This document shows positions 6,085 to 12,659 of a DNA stretch of 17,829 bases, piece after piece. Numbering within the stretch: position 1 is the stretch's first letter; every line of letters begins with the position of its first letter. A program made the translations under genes and the position numbers. The stretch comes from GCA-2688775 sp964524225. GTDB lineage: Archaea; Nanobdellota; Nanobdellia; Woesearchaeales; GW2011-AR4. The stretch is from the NCBI GenBank assembly GCA_964524225.1, contig CAZGEW010000025.1, forward strand, positions 1 to 17,829. The letters are read 5' to 3'. Under the pieces are notes generated by a model. It did no database searches and was not told the origin of the DNA. It saw only the letters and a program-made list of their open reading frames with translations.

Positions 6085-6564
6085 ATGAAAAAGAGGCTTA
6101 ACATAGGATGGTTTTCTTTTACGTGCTGTGAAGATAGTACTATTATATTTACTGAACTCCTTAATGATCATTATAAAGACTGGTTTGAAATTTTGAATTT
6201 TAAACATGCGAGAATACTCCAAAGCAAGAATACTTTAAAAGGTATAGATGTGGCATTTGTTGAGGGCGCAATAAGTTCAAAAGAAATAGTAAAGGAACTA
6301 AAAGAGATAAGAAAGAATTGCAAAATATTAGTAGCTGTAGGAAGCTGTGCTATTCAAGGCATGCCATCTGCTCAAAGAAATTATTTTGATGAACAAACAA
6401 AGCAAGAGATTAAATTTCTGTTGGATAGGTTTAAGCATACAGGCAAAGTATACAGTTTGAAAGAATTGGTTAAAGTCGATTATGAGGTGCCGGGCTGCCC
6501 TATGGAGGAAGATAAATTTTTAGAAATATTAGATAGGTGCTTAAAGGAGTTTAAAATTAAATAA
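6085..6564 (+). CDS. [NiFe] hydrogenase small subunit, minimal single-cluster type
   Basis: A 159-residue protein from the ATG at 6085. It corresponds to the flavodoxin-like domain that holds the proximal [4Fe-4S] cluster of [NiFe] hydrogenases and of NuoB. Candidate ligands are C14 and C15 (FTCCEDS), C88 (AVGSCAIQGMPS) and C138 (EVPGCPM). The usual first motif is CxxC; here the two cysteines are adjacent, as in complex I NuoB. VEGAI (59-63) is also conserved in the family. At 159 residues it lacks the ferredoxin-like C-terminal domain with medial and distal clusters found in most group 1-3 small subunits. It has no signal peptide, so it is cytoplasmic. The large-subunit gene follows after 3 bases. 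Electrons must leave from one cluster to a separate carrier; the ferredoxin at 8223-8447 is the obvious candidate. Confidence 0.85.
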   Translation: MKKRLNIGWFSFTCCEDSTIIFTELLNDHYKDWFEILNFKHARILQSKNTLKGIDVAFVEGAISSKEIVKELKEIRKNCKILVAVGSCAIQGMPSAQRNYFDEQTKQEIKFLLDRFKHTGKVYSLKELVKVDYEVPGCPMEEDKFLEILDRCLKEFKIK

Positions 6565-6567
6565 AAA

Positions 6568-7842
6568 ATGCATAAATCAGACATCACAATAAGGAATCTA
6601 GCTAAAATAGAAGGTCATGCTGACTTAGAGATAAAAATAAGAAGCAAAAAAGTCGAAGATGTTAGGTTAAAAATTACTGAAAATAAGAGGTTCTATACCC
6701 AAGCAATTAGAAACAAACATGTTATAGGATTGCCTCAGCATGTTTCCAGAATTTGCGGAACTTGCAGTATTGCTCATCTTCTATGCAGTATAGAGTCTAT
6801 TGAAAATACATTAGGGATAAAGCCCTCAGCACAAACTATGATGCTGAGAAAATTGGCCATATATGGATTGATGATAAGGGACCATGCATTGCATCTGTAT
6901 ATCTTTGCTTTGCCAGATGAATTTGGAAAGGATTCTGTTTTAGAGTTAAGCAAAAGCAACCATGATTTAATTCATGATGCTTTTAGCATTAAGGCCGCAG
7001 GAAATCATTTATCTATCTTAGTTGCTGGAAGGTCTGTTCATGCGCCATACCCTGTTATTGGTGGCTTTAATCATTTTCCTGAAAAAAATGAAATCGATAA
7101 GGTTGTTCAAGAGCTTAAAAGCATTAGACCAATTGTTTTAAAGTTAATTAAATTATTTTATAATAGCAAATCAAGTTTTGTCAGAAAAACCAATTTTGTA
7201 GCTTTGGCTGCTGAAGAGTATGGCTTTTTAGAAGGATGTATAAAAAGCACAGAAGGTTATTGCATTGAAGAAAAAGATTATTACAATCACTTAAAAAGAG
7301 TAGTTATACCTTATTCTGAAGCTGTCGGCTACGAGTTTCACGAAAAGGATTATATGGTAGGAGCATTAGCAAGAATGAACCTAAACAAAGAGCTTTTACA
7401 TCAAGACACAAAAAGAGACGCTGCCGAATATCTAAAGGTATTCCCTTCTTTTAACATATTCCACAACAATTTAGCCCAATCAATTGAGATTCTACATAGC
7501 ATTGACCACTCGATAGATTTGTTATCAAACCAAGCATTTAACAAAGAACAATATGGACAAATTGTATATAAAAGTGCTGAAAATGTTGGTGTTATTGAAG
7601 CGCCAAGAGGCACTTTGTACTATCACCTAAATATAGCAGAAGACGGCTTTGTCAAAAATGGAGCTATCATAGTCCCTACACAACAGAATCAGATAAATAT
7701 GAAGGGTGATATTTGGAAGCTTGTGCAGGATAATGTTAATAAGCACAAATCGTGGATTGTTAAAGAATGTGAGAAATTAATAAGGGCTTACGATCCTTGC
7801 ATGAGCTGTGCTTCTCATTTCCTAAAAGTAAAGTGGGTATAA
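6568..7842 (+). CDS. [NiFe] hydrogenase large subunit
   Basis: The 424-residue catalytic subunit with the Ni-Fe(CN)2CO centre. KIEGHADLEI (13-22) is the N-terminal EGH motif. The L1 motif is RICGTCSIAH (61-70), with C63 and C66. The conserved arginine of EAPRG is R347. The L2 motif is DPCMSCASH (409-417), with C411 and C414. Seven residues, FLKVKWV, follow H417; such a tail is removed by a maturation endopeptidase after Ni insertion, and a matching protease gene lies convergent on the other strand. Length and motifs resemble cytoplasmic group 3 enzymes, but I cannot fix the subgroup. No diaphorase or membrane subunit accompanies it. The last 27 codons, including L2, overlap the 3' end of the protease gene in antisense. 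Confidence 0.92.
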   Translation: MHKSDITIRNLAKIEGHADLEIKIRSKKVEDVRLKITENKRFYTQAIRNKHVIGLPQHVSRICGTCSIAHLLCSIESIENTLGIKPSAQTMMLRKLAIYGLMIRDHALHLYIFALPDEFGKDSVLELSKSNHDLIHDAFSIKAAGNHLSILVAGRSVHAPYPVIGGFNHFPEKNEIDKVVQELKSIRPIVLKLIKLFYNSKSSFVRKTNFVALAAEEYGFLEGCIKSTEGYCIEEKDYYNHLKRVVIPYSEAVGYEFHEKDYMVGALARMNLNKELLHQDTKRDAAEYLKVFPSFNIFHNNLAQSIEILHSIDHSIDLLSNQAFNKEQYGQIVYKSAENVGVIEAPRGTLYYHLNIAEDGFVKNGAIIVPTQQNQINMKGDIWKLVQDNVNKHKSWIVKECEKLIRAYDPCMSCASHFLKVKWV

Positions 7843-8254
7843 TTTTTTTAACTTCCTCATAAGCCTTTTTTTGATTGTAGCTAATTGGAATAGCTATTAT
7901 TCTTATTTTTTTGACTGCTCCAATCTTTTTCATTAATTTTAAAAAGAAAGATACATCAAAATCATGTAATGAAATCTTTTTTCCTAACTCTAATTGGTCT
8001 AGGTTTTTTATTACTGAAACTTTGTTTATTCCACTAGCCACATCCATAATAGCAACATCTTTTTCATTTAACTCCTCATTTGGATCTAAATGAATAAACT
8101 TAATTTTTGGAAAATCTTTTTTCAGTTTTTTACTCAGTGCTACTGCCAAATTATCTTCCTTTAACAAAGTGTTTCCAAAAACGTAGATTTTTATTGAATG
8201 AGAGTAACTCCTTGCGGAGTTATTAGGGAGCAATTTTTTTGCCATTTTCATCAT
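7760..8254 (-). CDS. Hydrogenase maturation endopeptidase (HyaD/HycI/HybD family)
   Basis: Processes the C-terminus of the large subunit. Core signatures: KIYVFGNTLLKEDNLAV (the GN-LL-DD Ni-binding loop, with the second D of the usual pair kept), VAIMDVASG (second Asp) and KISLHDFDVSFFL (metal-binding His). The helix KKAYEEVKKII ends exactly where the convergent large-subunit gene begins on the other strand; the last 25 residues are read through its antisense and look like an unconserved tail. The start is uncertain. The first in-frame ATG (8254) lies inside the ferredoxin gene and adds about 20 non-homologous residues. Family members normally begin at the strand KIYVFGN, for which only an ATA (8194) is available, 13 bases after AAGGAG in a hairpin. 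It is third in the operon flavoprotein-ferredoxin-protease. Confidence 0.85.
   Translation of the reverse strand: MMKMAKKLLPNNSARSYSHSIKIYVFGNTLLKEDNLAVALSKKLKKDFPKIKFIHLDPNEELNEKDVAIMDVASGINKVSVIKNLDQLELGKKISLHDFDVSFFLKLMKKIGAVKKIRIIAIPISYNQKKAYEEVKKIIPTLLLGNEKHSSCKDRKPLLISHIL
8205..8222 (-). promoter_or_regulatory. Hairpin with GCAA tetraloop holding a ribosome site between ferredoxin and protease
   Basis: TAACTCC-GCAA-GGAGTTA on the minus strand: a 7-bp stem with a GNRA loop, beginning directly after the ferredoxin stop codon (TAATAA). The AAGGAG in its right arm is the only good Shine-Dalgarno sequence near the protease core and would be hidden when the stem is folded. It could tune protease translation or simply stabilise the mRNA end. 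Confidence 0.4.
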
Positions 8255-8447
8255 AAATCTCTAGAGCAATTGTTGGGCAAGACTTTGCCGCTATTATGTT
8301 TTTTGGCAGTTCTTTTTCTGAAATTGTTTTAGTCCTCACAACTGCTTTGTTTTCACTGTCCAAAGAATAGTTTTCAGGGCATGCTACAACGCACGAAGCT
8401 GCACCTATGCATAAGCTTCTGTTGTATTTTATTGTGTAATTTGCCAT
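8223..8447 (-). CDS. Single-cluster ferredoxin (archaeal monocluster type)
   Basis: A 74-residue electron carrier. It follows the Pyrococcus ferredoxin pattern CxxDxxCxxxCP...CP: C13, C19, C23-P and C57-P. The position held by Asp or Cys in [4Fe-4S] relatives is alanine here (A16), so a [3Fe-4S] or labile [4Fe-4S] centre is expected. The cysteine that would form a disulfide with C23 in the P. furiosus protein is absent. It lies 5 bases after the flavoprotein gene and shares an operon with the hydrogenase protease, so it probably accepts electrons from, or gives them to, the single-cluster hydrogenase and the flavoprotein. Confidence 0.85.
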   Translation of the reverse strand: MANYTIKYNRSLCIGAASCVVACPENYSLDSENKAVVRTKTISEKELPKNIIAAKSCPTIALEIYDENGKKIAP

Positions 8448-8452
8448 TTTAC

Positions 8453-9367
8453 TTATGTTGAATAATCCTGATAAATTTCCTTATTCCTCACAAACTTAAT
8501 AGCTGACAATGCTGCATTGCAGCCATCCCCAACAGATTTTGCTATTTGTCTGCATCTTGAAATGCAGTTGCCTGCTGCAAATACACCTGGCTCTGAAGTC
8601 ATGCTATTCTTGTCAACAATCAAAGCATCATTTTCAATTTGTAATACCAATTTTGAAGAAAAATCTAATGCTGAGAATTCACCACAACCCATAAAAATAC
8701 CATCAAATTTTAGTTTTTCACCATTCATTAAAACTATATTCTCAAGTTTGCTATTGCCTTCAAATGCTTTTACTGCCGCATTTAACAATTTAATTTTCTT
8801 ATTGCTAATTTCGCTTGATAACTTGTCTGAAAATTTGAAATTATCTGAATTAGATATAATTGTTATGTCATTAGTATACAACAAAAGTGATAAAGCTTCT
8901 TCTGCTGCATGGTTGCCATTTCCAATCATAGCTACTTTCTTTTTTTGGTAAAATGGGCCATCACAATCAACACAATAATGTACTCCTTTACCAGTTAGTT
9001 TTTCCTCATTTTCTATTCCTGAGAGTTTTATAGGTGTTCCAGTTGCTATTATAATCGCTTTCGCTGTGAATACCTCTTCTGTATCTATTTTAACATAGAA
9101 AACGCTATCTTTCTTTTCAATATTTATCACTTCTTTTTTTATGATTGTCACTTTATATTTTTTTACTTGTTTTAAAGATCTGTCCATCAATTCATCTCCT
9201 GTGATGCCATCTGGAAATCCAAGATAATTCATTATGATATGGGCTTTGAGAACTTGGCTTTCTTCTGGATTGCCTATTACTAAGACGTCGATATTAGCCC
9301 TTCCCAAATAAAGCGCTGCAGAAAGTCCTGCTGGTCCACAACCAATTACAATTACCTCTTTATTCAT
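8453..9367 (-). CDS. Thioredoxin-reductase-like flavoprotein, probably not NADPH-dependent
   Basis: A 304-residue protein with the thioredoxin reductase fold. FAD site VIGCGPAGLSAALYLGRA (7-24); redox pair C132-VD-C135 in HYCVDCDGPFY; second nucleotide fold AMIGNGNHAAEEAL (146-159). In NADPH-dependent enzymes the next strand is HRRxxFRA; here it is ISNSDNFKFS (171-180), with no arginines to bind the 2'-phosphate. The FAD-binding Asp of GVFAAGD is N267, followed by C268 and C272. These changes, with a ferredoxin gene 5 bases downstream, suggest a ferredoxin-linked flavin-thioredoxin reductase, or an NADH- or ferredoxin-linked relative. The start ATG lies inside the hairpin CATAATAAA-TCTT-TTTATTATG (9365-9386). 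A TATA-like box at 9391-9404 is about 30 bases upstream. Confidence 0.8.
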   Translation of the reverse strand: MNKEVIVIGCGPAGLSAALYLGRANIDVLVIGNPEESQVLKAHIIMNYLGFPDGITGDELMDRSLKQVKKYKVTIIKKEVINIEKKDSVFYVKIDTEEVFTAKAIIIATGTPIKLSGIENEEKLTGKGVHYCVDCDGPFYQKKKVAMIGNGNHAAEEALSLLLYTNDITIISNSDNFKFSDKLSSEISNKKIKLLNAAVKAFEGNSKLENIVLMNGEKLKFDGIFMGCGEFSALDFSSKLVLQIENDALIVDKNSMTSEPGVFAAGNCISRCRQIAKSVGDGCNAALSAIKFVRNKEIYQDYST

Positions 9368-9390
9368 AATAAATCTTTTTATTATGTGTC

Positions 9391-9430
9391 ATGTTTAAAT
9401 AAATTGCGTTTAGAAACTTTTTTAAATTAT
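9391..9430. promoter_or_regulatory. Divergent promoter region for flavoprotein and EamA transporter
   Basis: The minus-strand TATA-like atttatttaaacat (9391-9404) serves the flavoprotein operon. The plus-strand tttttaaatta (9419-9429) is about 24 bases before the ATG at 9448 of the transporter, which would then be leaderless. Assigned by pattern and spacing. Confidence 0.45.
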
Positions 9431-9447
9431 AGAAAAAACCAATATTT

Positions 9448-10353
9448 ATGCTTAAAAAACAAAAAGGATTATTTTTGGTTTTTTTAACAGCATTAATTAG
9501 CGGAGTTTCTATTTTTTTAAATAAGTACTCAGTTTCAGTAATTAATCCTTATGTTTTTACCTTTTTAAAAAATGTAATTGTTGCATTAGCTTTGCTGTCC
9601 CTATTATTGCTATTTAGAAATTTTAATGAATTAAAAAATTTAAGTATAAAGCAATGGCAGAATTTAGTTTTGATTGGATTAATTGGAGGCAGCATACCCT
9701 TTTTATTGTTCTTTAAGGGATTGTCCCTTACAAGCAGTGCCATGGGCTCTTTTATGCATAAAACAATGTTTATTTATGTTGGTGTATTAGCTGTTATTTT
9801 TTTAAAAGAAAAGCTAAGCAAATTTATATTTATCGCATCTGTTTTATTGCTTTTAGGGAATTTCCTTTTACTGAAACTCAAGGTATTTTCTTTTAATATT
9901 GGAGATTTATTGATTTTAATTGCCACATTATTTTGGGCTGTAGAGAACACTTTATCAAAGCATGTTTTAAAAGAATTATCTGGCAATGTTGTTGCTTTTG
10001 GAAGAATGTTTTTCGGTTCGATCTTCATTCTAATATTTTTGGGGTTTACAGATCAATTGTCTTTGATTGATAACATCAACACCTCACAGATTTTATGGAT
10101 TTTATTTACTGCTGCACTCTTACTTGGATATGTAGTAACATGGTACAATGGAATTAAGAATATTAAAATTACTGTAGCTACTTCTATTTTATTGATAGGG
10201 AGTCCAATCACAACATTGATTAACCTTATTTTTCCTGAAGGTGTTATAAGCCTAATTGAATTTTTTGGTATCTTGCTTATTGTGGCTGGGATTGGTATTA
10301 TGGTTTTGTTTGTTGAAAAAATAAGACATCAGGTAACCTTTTCAACTGCATAA
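9448..10353 (+). CDS. EamA/DMT-family transporter
   Basis: A 301-residue integral membrane protein with ten hydrophobic segments in two halves of about 140 residues, the internal duplication of the drug/metabolite transporter superfamily. Typical phrases are the first-helix FLTALISGVSIFLNKYSV, SLTSSAMGSFMHKTMFIYVG at the end of helix 4, and in the second half LLILIATLFWAVENTLSKHVL. Substrate cannot be told. It is transcribed away from the flavoprotein operon. Its last 25 bases overlap, tail to tail, the HypC-coupled gene. Confidence 0.85.
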   Translation: MLKKQKGLFLVFLTALISGVSIFLNKYSVSVINPYVFTFLKNVIVALALLSLLLLFRNFNELKNLSIKQWQNLVLIGLIGGSIPFLLFFKGLSLTSSAMGSFMHKTMFIYVGVLAVIFLKEKLSKFIFIASVLLLLGNFLLLKLKVFSFNIGDLLILIATLFWAVENTLSKHVLKELSGNVVAFGRMFFGSIFILIFLGFTDQLSLIDNINTSQILWILFTAALLLGYVVTWYNGIKNIKITVATSILLIGSPITTLINLIFPEGVISLIEFFGILLIVAGIGIMVLFVEKIRHQVTFSTA

Positions 10354-10829
10354 CCATAATGAATAGTAACTATATCTCCTAATTTAGCATCTGGAACCAA
10401 AGAGCTTAAAACAGGTCGAGTTTTTTTGTTATCGTATTCTACCATGTAATAATTAACTCCTTTTTTTATTATCTTTGATTTGAATACTTTGCAAAGATGT
10501 TTTAGTGCAGGAGGTGCTTTTTTGTCTATGTCTATACCTTTATCATTTGCATTTGAAAACATTCCGTCTAGAAGCTCATTGTGTCTTTTTGTGAAGTATT
10601 CCCTTATTATTTCTTCAGAAAAATAATCTTTATTTTGTTCTTTTGCCAAAGATTTCATTCGTGTAATTGCTCTAAAATAAATCTTTTCCAATAATTCCCT
10701 TTTAACTGGCTTGTTATTAATTGCTGACTTCTCCAACTTATCAAAAGTTTTTTGATTAATCTCCCCTCTTTGCTTCAAAACCATTGAGCAAGGAAATGCA
10801 TATTTAAGAAAAAGTATCTCTGGTTTCAT
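10329..10829 (-). CDS. HypC-coupled protein with C-terminal HypC-like domain
   Basis: A 166-residue protein beginning at the ATG at 10829, which overlaps the hypC stop as ATGA, so the two are translationally coupled. Residues 1-115 are helical and unfamiliar: a hydrophobic start LFLKYAFPCSMVL with C14, and several charged helices. Residues 122-166 resemble the HypC beta-barrel. YYMVEYDNKKTRPVLSSLVP and LGDIVTIHYGYAVEKV align with the end of the adjacent HypC and of HypC proteins generally, including a histidine (H157) at the place of the conserved HypC His (H51 in E. coli). The HypC N-terminal MC motif is missing. The likely role is in assembling the Fe(CN)2CO unit of the hydrogenase beside HypC. 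Function inferred from coupling and domain likeness; I know no name for it. Confidence 0.65.
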   Translation of the reverse strand: MKPEILFLKYAFPCSMVLKQRGEINQKTFDKLEKSAINNKPVKRELLEKIYFRAITRMKSLAKEQNKDYFSEEIIREYFTKRHNELLDGMFSNANDKGIDIDKKAPPALKHLCKVFKSKIIKKGVNYYMVEYDNKKTRPVLSSLVPDAKLGDIVTIHYGYAVEKVT

Positions 10830-11026
10830 TTTTGAAATGCTTCTAGCCAATTCTTTGCCTGTTCCTCTGGTATCTTTTCTATAACTAAGCCACCTTGTAT
10901 TATAACATAATCTCCTACTTTGTATTCTCCTTCAACTATTCTTCCTTTTCTTTTTTCTGTTTCGTAATCTACTAGCGCTATATTTTTTTTTATTTTTAAT
11001 ATTTTTCCTGGAATTGCTAAGCACAT
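10826..11026 (-). CDS. hypC: Hydrogenase maturation chaperone HypC
   Basis: A 66-residue protein. It begins MCLAIPGKIL, the invariant HypC start whose C2 binds the Fe(CN)2CO precursor and the large subunit, together with HypD. KRKGRIVEGEYKVGDYVIIQ and GGLVIEKIPEEQAKNWLEAF complete the barrel and final helix. An ATG at 11071 would add 15 residues before the catalytic cysteine and is rejected. The ATG at 11026 is about 28 bases after a TATA-like box, so the mRNA is leaderless. At the position of the conserved His (VHxGFAI) there is Q44, while the next, overlapping gene has a His at the equivalent place. HypA, B, D, E and F are not in the window. Confidence 0.93.
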   Translation of the reverse strand: MCLAIPGKILKIKKNIALVDYETEKRKGRIVEGEYKVGDYVIIQGGLVIEKIPEEQAKNWLEAFQK

Positions 11027-11045
11027 ATATTTGTAAAATATTAAG

Positions 11046-11060
11046 TAGAATATAAAATTT
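11046..11060 (-). promoter_or_regulatory. TATA box of hypC
   Basis: The minus-strand aaattttatattcta is centred about 28 bases before the hypC ATG. It lies in the 52-base gap after the thioredoxin-CcdA gene, so hypC and its partner have their own promoter. Confidence 0.5.
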
Positions 11061-11078
11061 ATCATTGACAAGTGTACT

Positions 11079-12293
11079 TTACATTAATGACTGCGGCGCA
11101 AAAACAAGTATTAAACCTAAAATTAATAATACAATCCCGCCAATTAGCTTACAATACTTGGCATATTTAGTGCTTAAAGTAGTGCTGACTGCAAATGCTG
11201 CAAGGCTGAAAATTATTAAATCGTCAAGCATAAAAAATAAGTCATATAGAAGGATATATGCATAATATTGAAATGTGCTCAAGTTGCTTAAAGCCAAAAC
11301 TTGCGTGAATATAGCTGGAATTGCAGATGAGCATGCAAATTCAATCGAGTTAATAACAAAAGCCAAACCTATAATGCCAAATATTGTTGCTATTGTTATT
11401 GGAGAACTAACCAATTTCTGTATTTTGCTCATACTAAGCCTTGATTTACCGAAATCAACTTCGCAGACAAAAGCGCCTTTTGTTTTAATATAATCTCTAA
11501 TATTTGTTATACCAGCATAAACAGCCCATAATCCGATTGCTATTGTTAGCGGATTTAAATAGCCTATGAAAAGGAAAACATTAAGCCAAGCTGTCATAAA
11601 CAAAAAGTAAAGCACTCCTGAAGCCAATACAAAAGTACCCACTAACAGCCATATCTTTCTTCTGTCATTTAAACCTAAAACAATTGAAATTAGGTAAACC
11701 AGAACCCACATAGCGCATGGATTAAAACCATCAACTAAGCCGAGAATAATTGTAAGGACAGGCAAAGAATAATCCAAAGTATTAATATCTCCAATAAAAG
11801 GGATTTTCACAATTGTTTTTTGCTCAGCTTTTGGTTTCGGTGTTGGTTTTTCTACACTGTTGATGTATAACCTTAATGCTTCCTCAATTTGAACTCCAGA
11901 GGTCTCGGCAGAGTCAAAGCCTATAAAGTGGTAAGCCCCAAAAAATGTTCCTGGAACTCCTAACTGAGCTCTCGGAATATTGTATCTTTCAGCAAACTTC
12001 AAAAACAAAGTAGATTCTTGTGGTTGGGTAACGTCATGATAAACAAACCTAACAGCAGGATATTTTTCCATAAGAATCTCGTTGAAAGGCTTTTGCTCTT
12101 TGCAGTGAGGGCATTGTGGATGATAAAAGAAATGTATTGTTAATTCATCATCATATTGCTGTTGTTTTGATGAATAATCCTTAACGATAAGAAAAAAGCC
12201 AATAATTATTAAAGCAACCACCAAATATCTTTTAAACCTATCCTTGTACAATTTTTTAAACCAATTGATGGTTTTCATTGCTTTTTTGCCCAT
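11079..12293 (-). CDS. Membrane thioredoxin-like domain fused to CcdA/DsbD-type transporter
   Basis: A 404-residue fusion from the ATG at 12293 (a TTG lies just before it). Residues 22-38 are a membrane anchor. Residues 50-145 form a thioredoxin/glutaredoxin-like domain with the redox pair C61-PH-C64 and the cis-proline loop GVPGTF (113-118). A proline/lysine linker (150-160) leads to six or so membrane helices of the CcdA/DsbD transmembrane family. NPC (C193) in helix 1 and the second cysteine C321 (EFACSSAIPA) are the pair that carries electrons across the membrane. The enzyme should move thiol electrons from cytoplasmic thioredoxin to its exported or membrane-side redox domain. It follows the OB-fold protein by about 15 bases and shares the glyS operon. 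Confidence 0.85.
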   Translation of the reverse strand: MGKKAMKTINWFKKLYKDRFKRYLVVALIIIGFFLIVKDYSSKQQQYDDELTIHFFYHPQCPHCKEQKPFNEILMEKYPAVRFVYHDVTQPQESTLFLKFAERYNIPRAQLGVPGTFFGAYHFIGFDSAETSGVQIEEALRLYINSVEKPTPKPKAEQKTIVKIPFIGDINTLDYSLPVLTIILGLVDGFNPCAMWVLVYLISIVLGLNDRRKIWLLVGTFVLASGVLYFLFMTAWLNVFLFIGYLNPLTIAIGLWAVYAGITNIRDYIKTKGAFVCEVDFGKSRLSMSKIQKLVSSPITIATIFGIIGLAFVINSIEFACSSAIPAIFTQVLALSNLSTFQYYAYILLYDLFFMLDDLIIFSLAAFAVSTTLSTKYAKYCKLIGGIVLLILGLILVFAPQSLM

Positions 12294-12308
12294 CAACTAA
12301 AGGATGTA

Positions 12309-12659
12309 TTAACTCAATACCCTTATCTTTTGTGCAATTATCTCATTCTTTCCTTTGTATTCCTGTACCTTTCCAATAATCTCAATGGTATCTCCATTAT
12401 TCAATTTTAGATTATTGTTGTCTGCAAACAGAACAATAGTGGTTGGATATTGCTGGCTAACTTCAATGTAAATAACATCACCTTTATCAGCTATTTTGGT
12501 TATTATCCCTTCTAATTTGATATCATCGCCAACATTTTTATTCAAAATTCTGGGTTTATACTCTTTTACATCTATGTTTGTGGATGAAAAATATAAAACT
12601 AATAAACCAAGTAAAGAACATGCAAGCGCTATTTTTAATAAAGTATTTTCACTAATCAA
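12309..12659 (-). CDS. Membrane-anchored OB-fold protein
   Basis: A 116-residue protein. One N-terminal hydrophobic helix (7-25, LLKIALACSLLGLLVLYFSS) acts as anchor or signal. Residues about 36-116 form an OB-fold of the tRNA-anticodon/NfeD-like sort: VGDDIKLEGIITKIADKGDV, then strands ending LNNGDTIEIIGKVQEYKGKN and a final EIIAQKIRVL. Such single-domain exported OB proteins are common in archaea, often annotated as nucleic-acid-binding, without a proven ligand. The ATG overlaps the glyS stop as ATGA, so it is translationally coupled to glyS. Confidence 0.7.
   Translation of the reverse strand: MISENTLLKIALACSLLGLLVLYFSSTNIDVKEYKPRILNKNVGDDIKLEGIITKIADKGDVIYIEVSQQYPTTIVLFADNNNLKLNNGDTIEIIGKVQEYKGKNEIIAQKIRVLS

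Noticed and set aside
11027..11071. N-terminal extension of HypC (MSMINFIFYLIFYKY)
   Set aside because: HypC must begin MC for C2 to function; the extension covers its TATA box.
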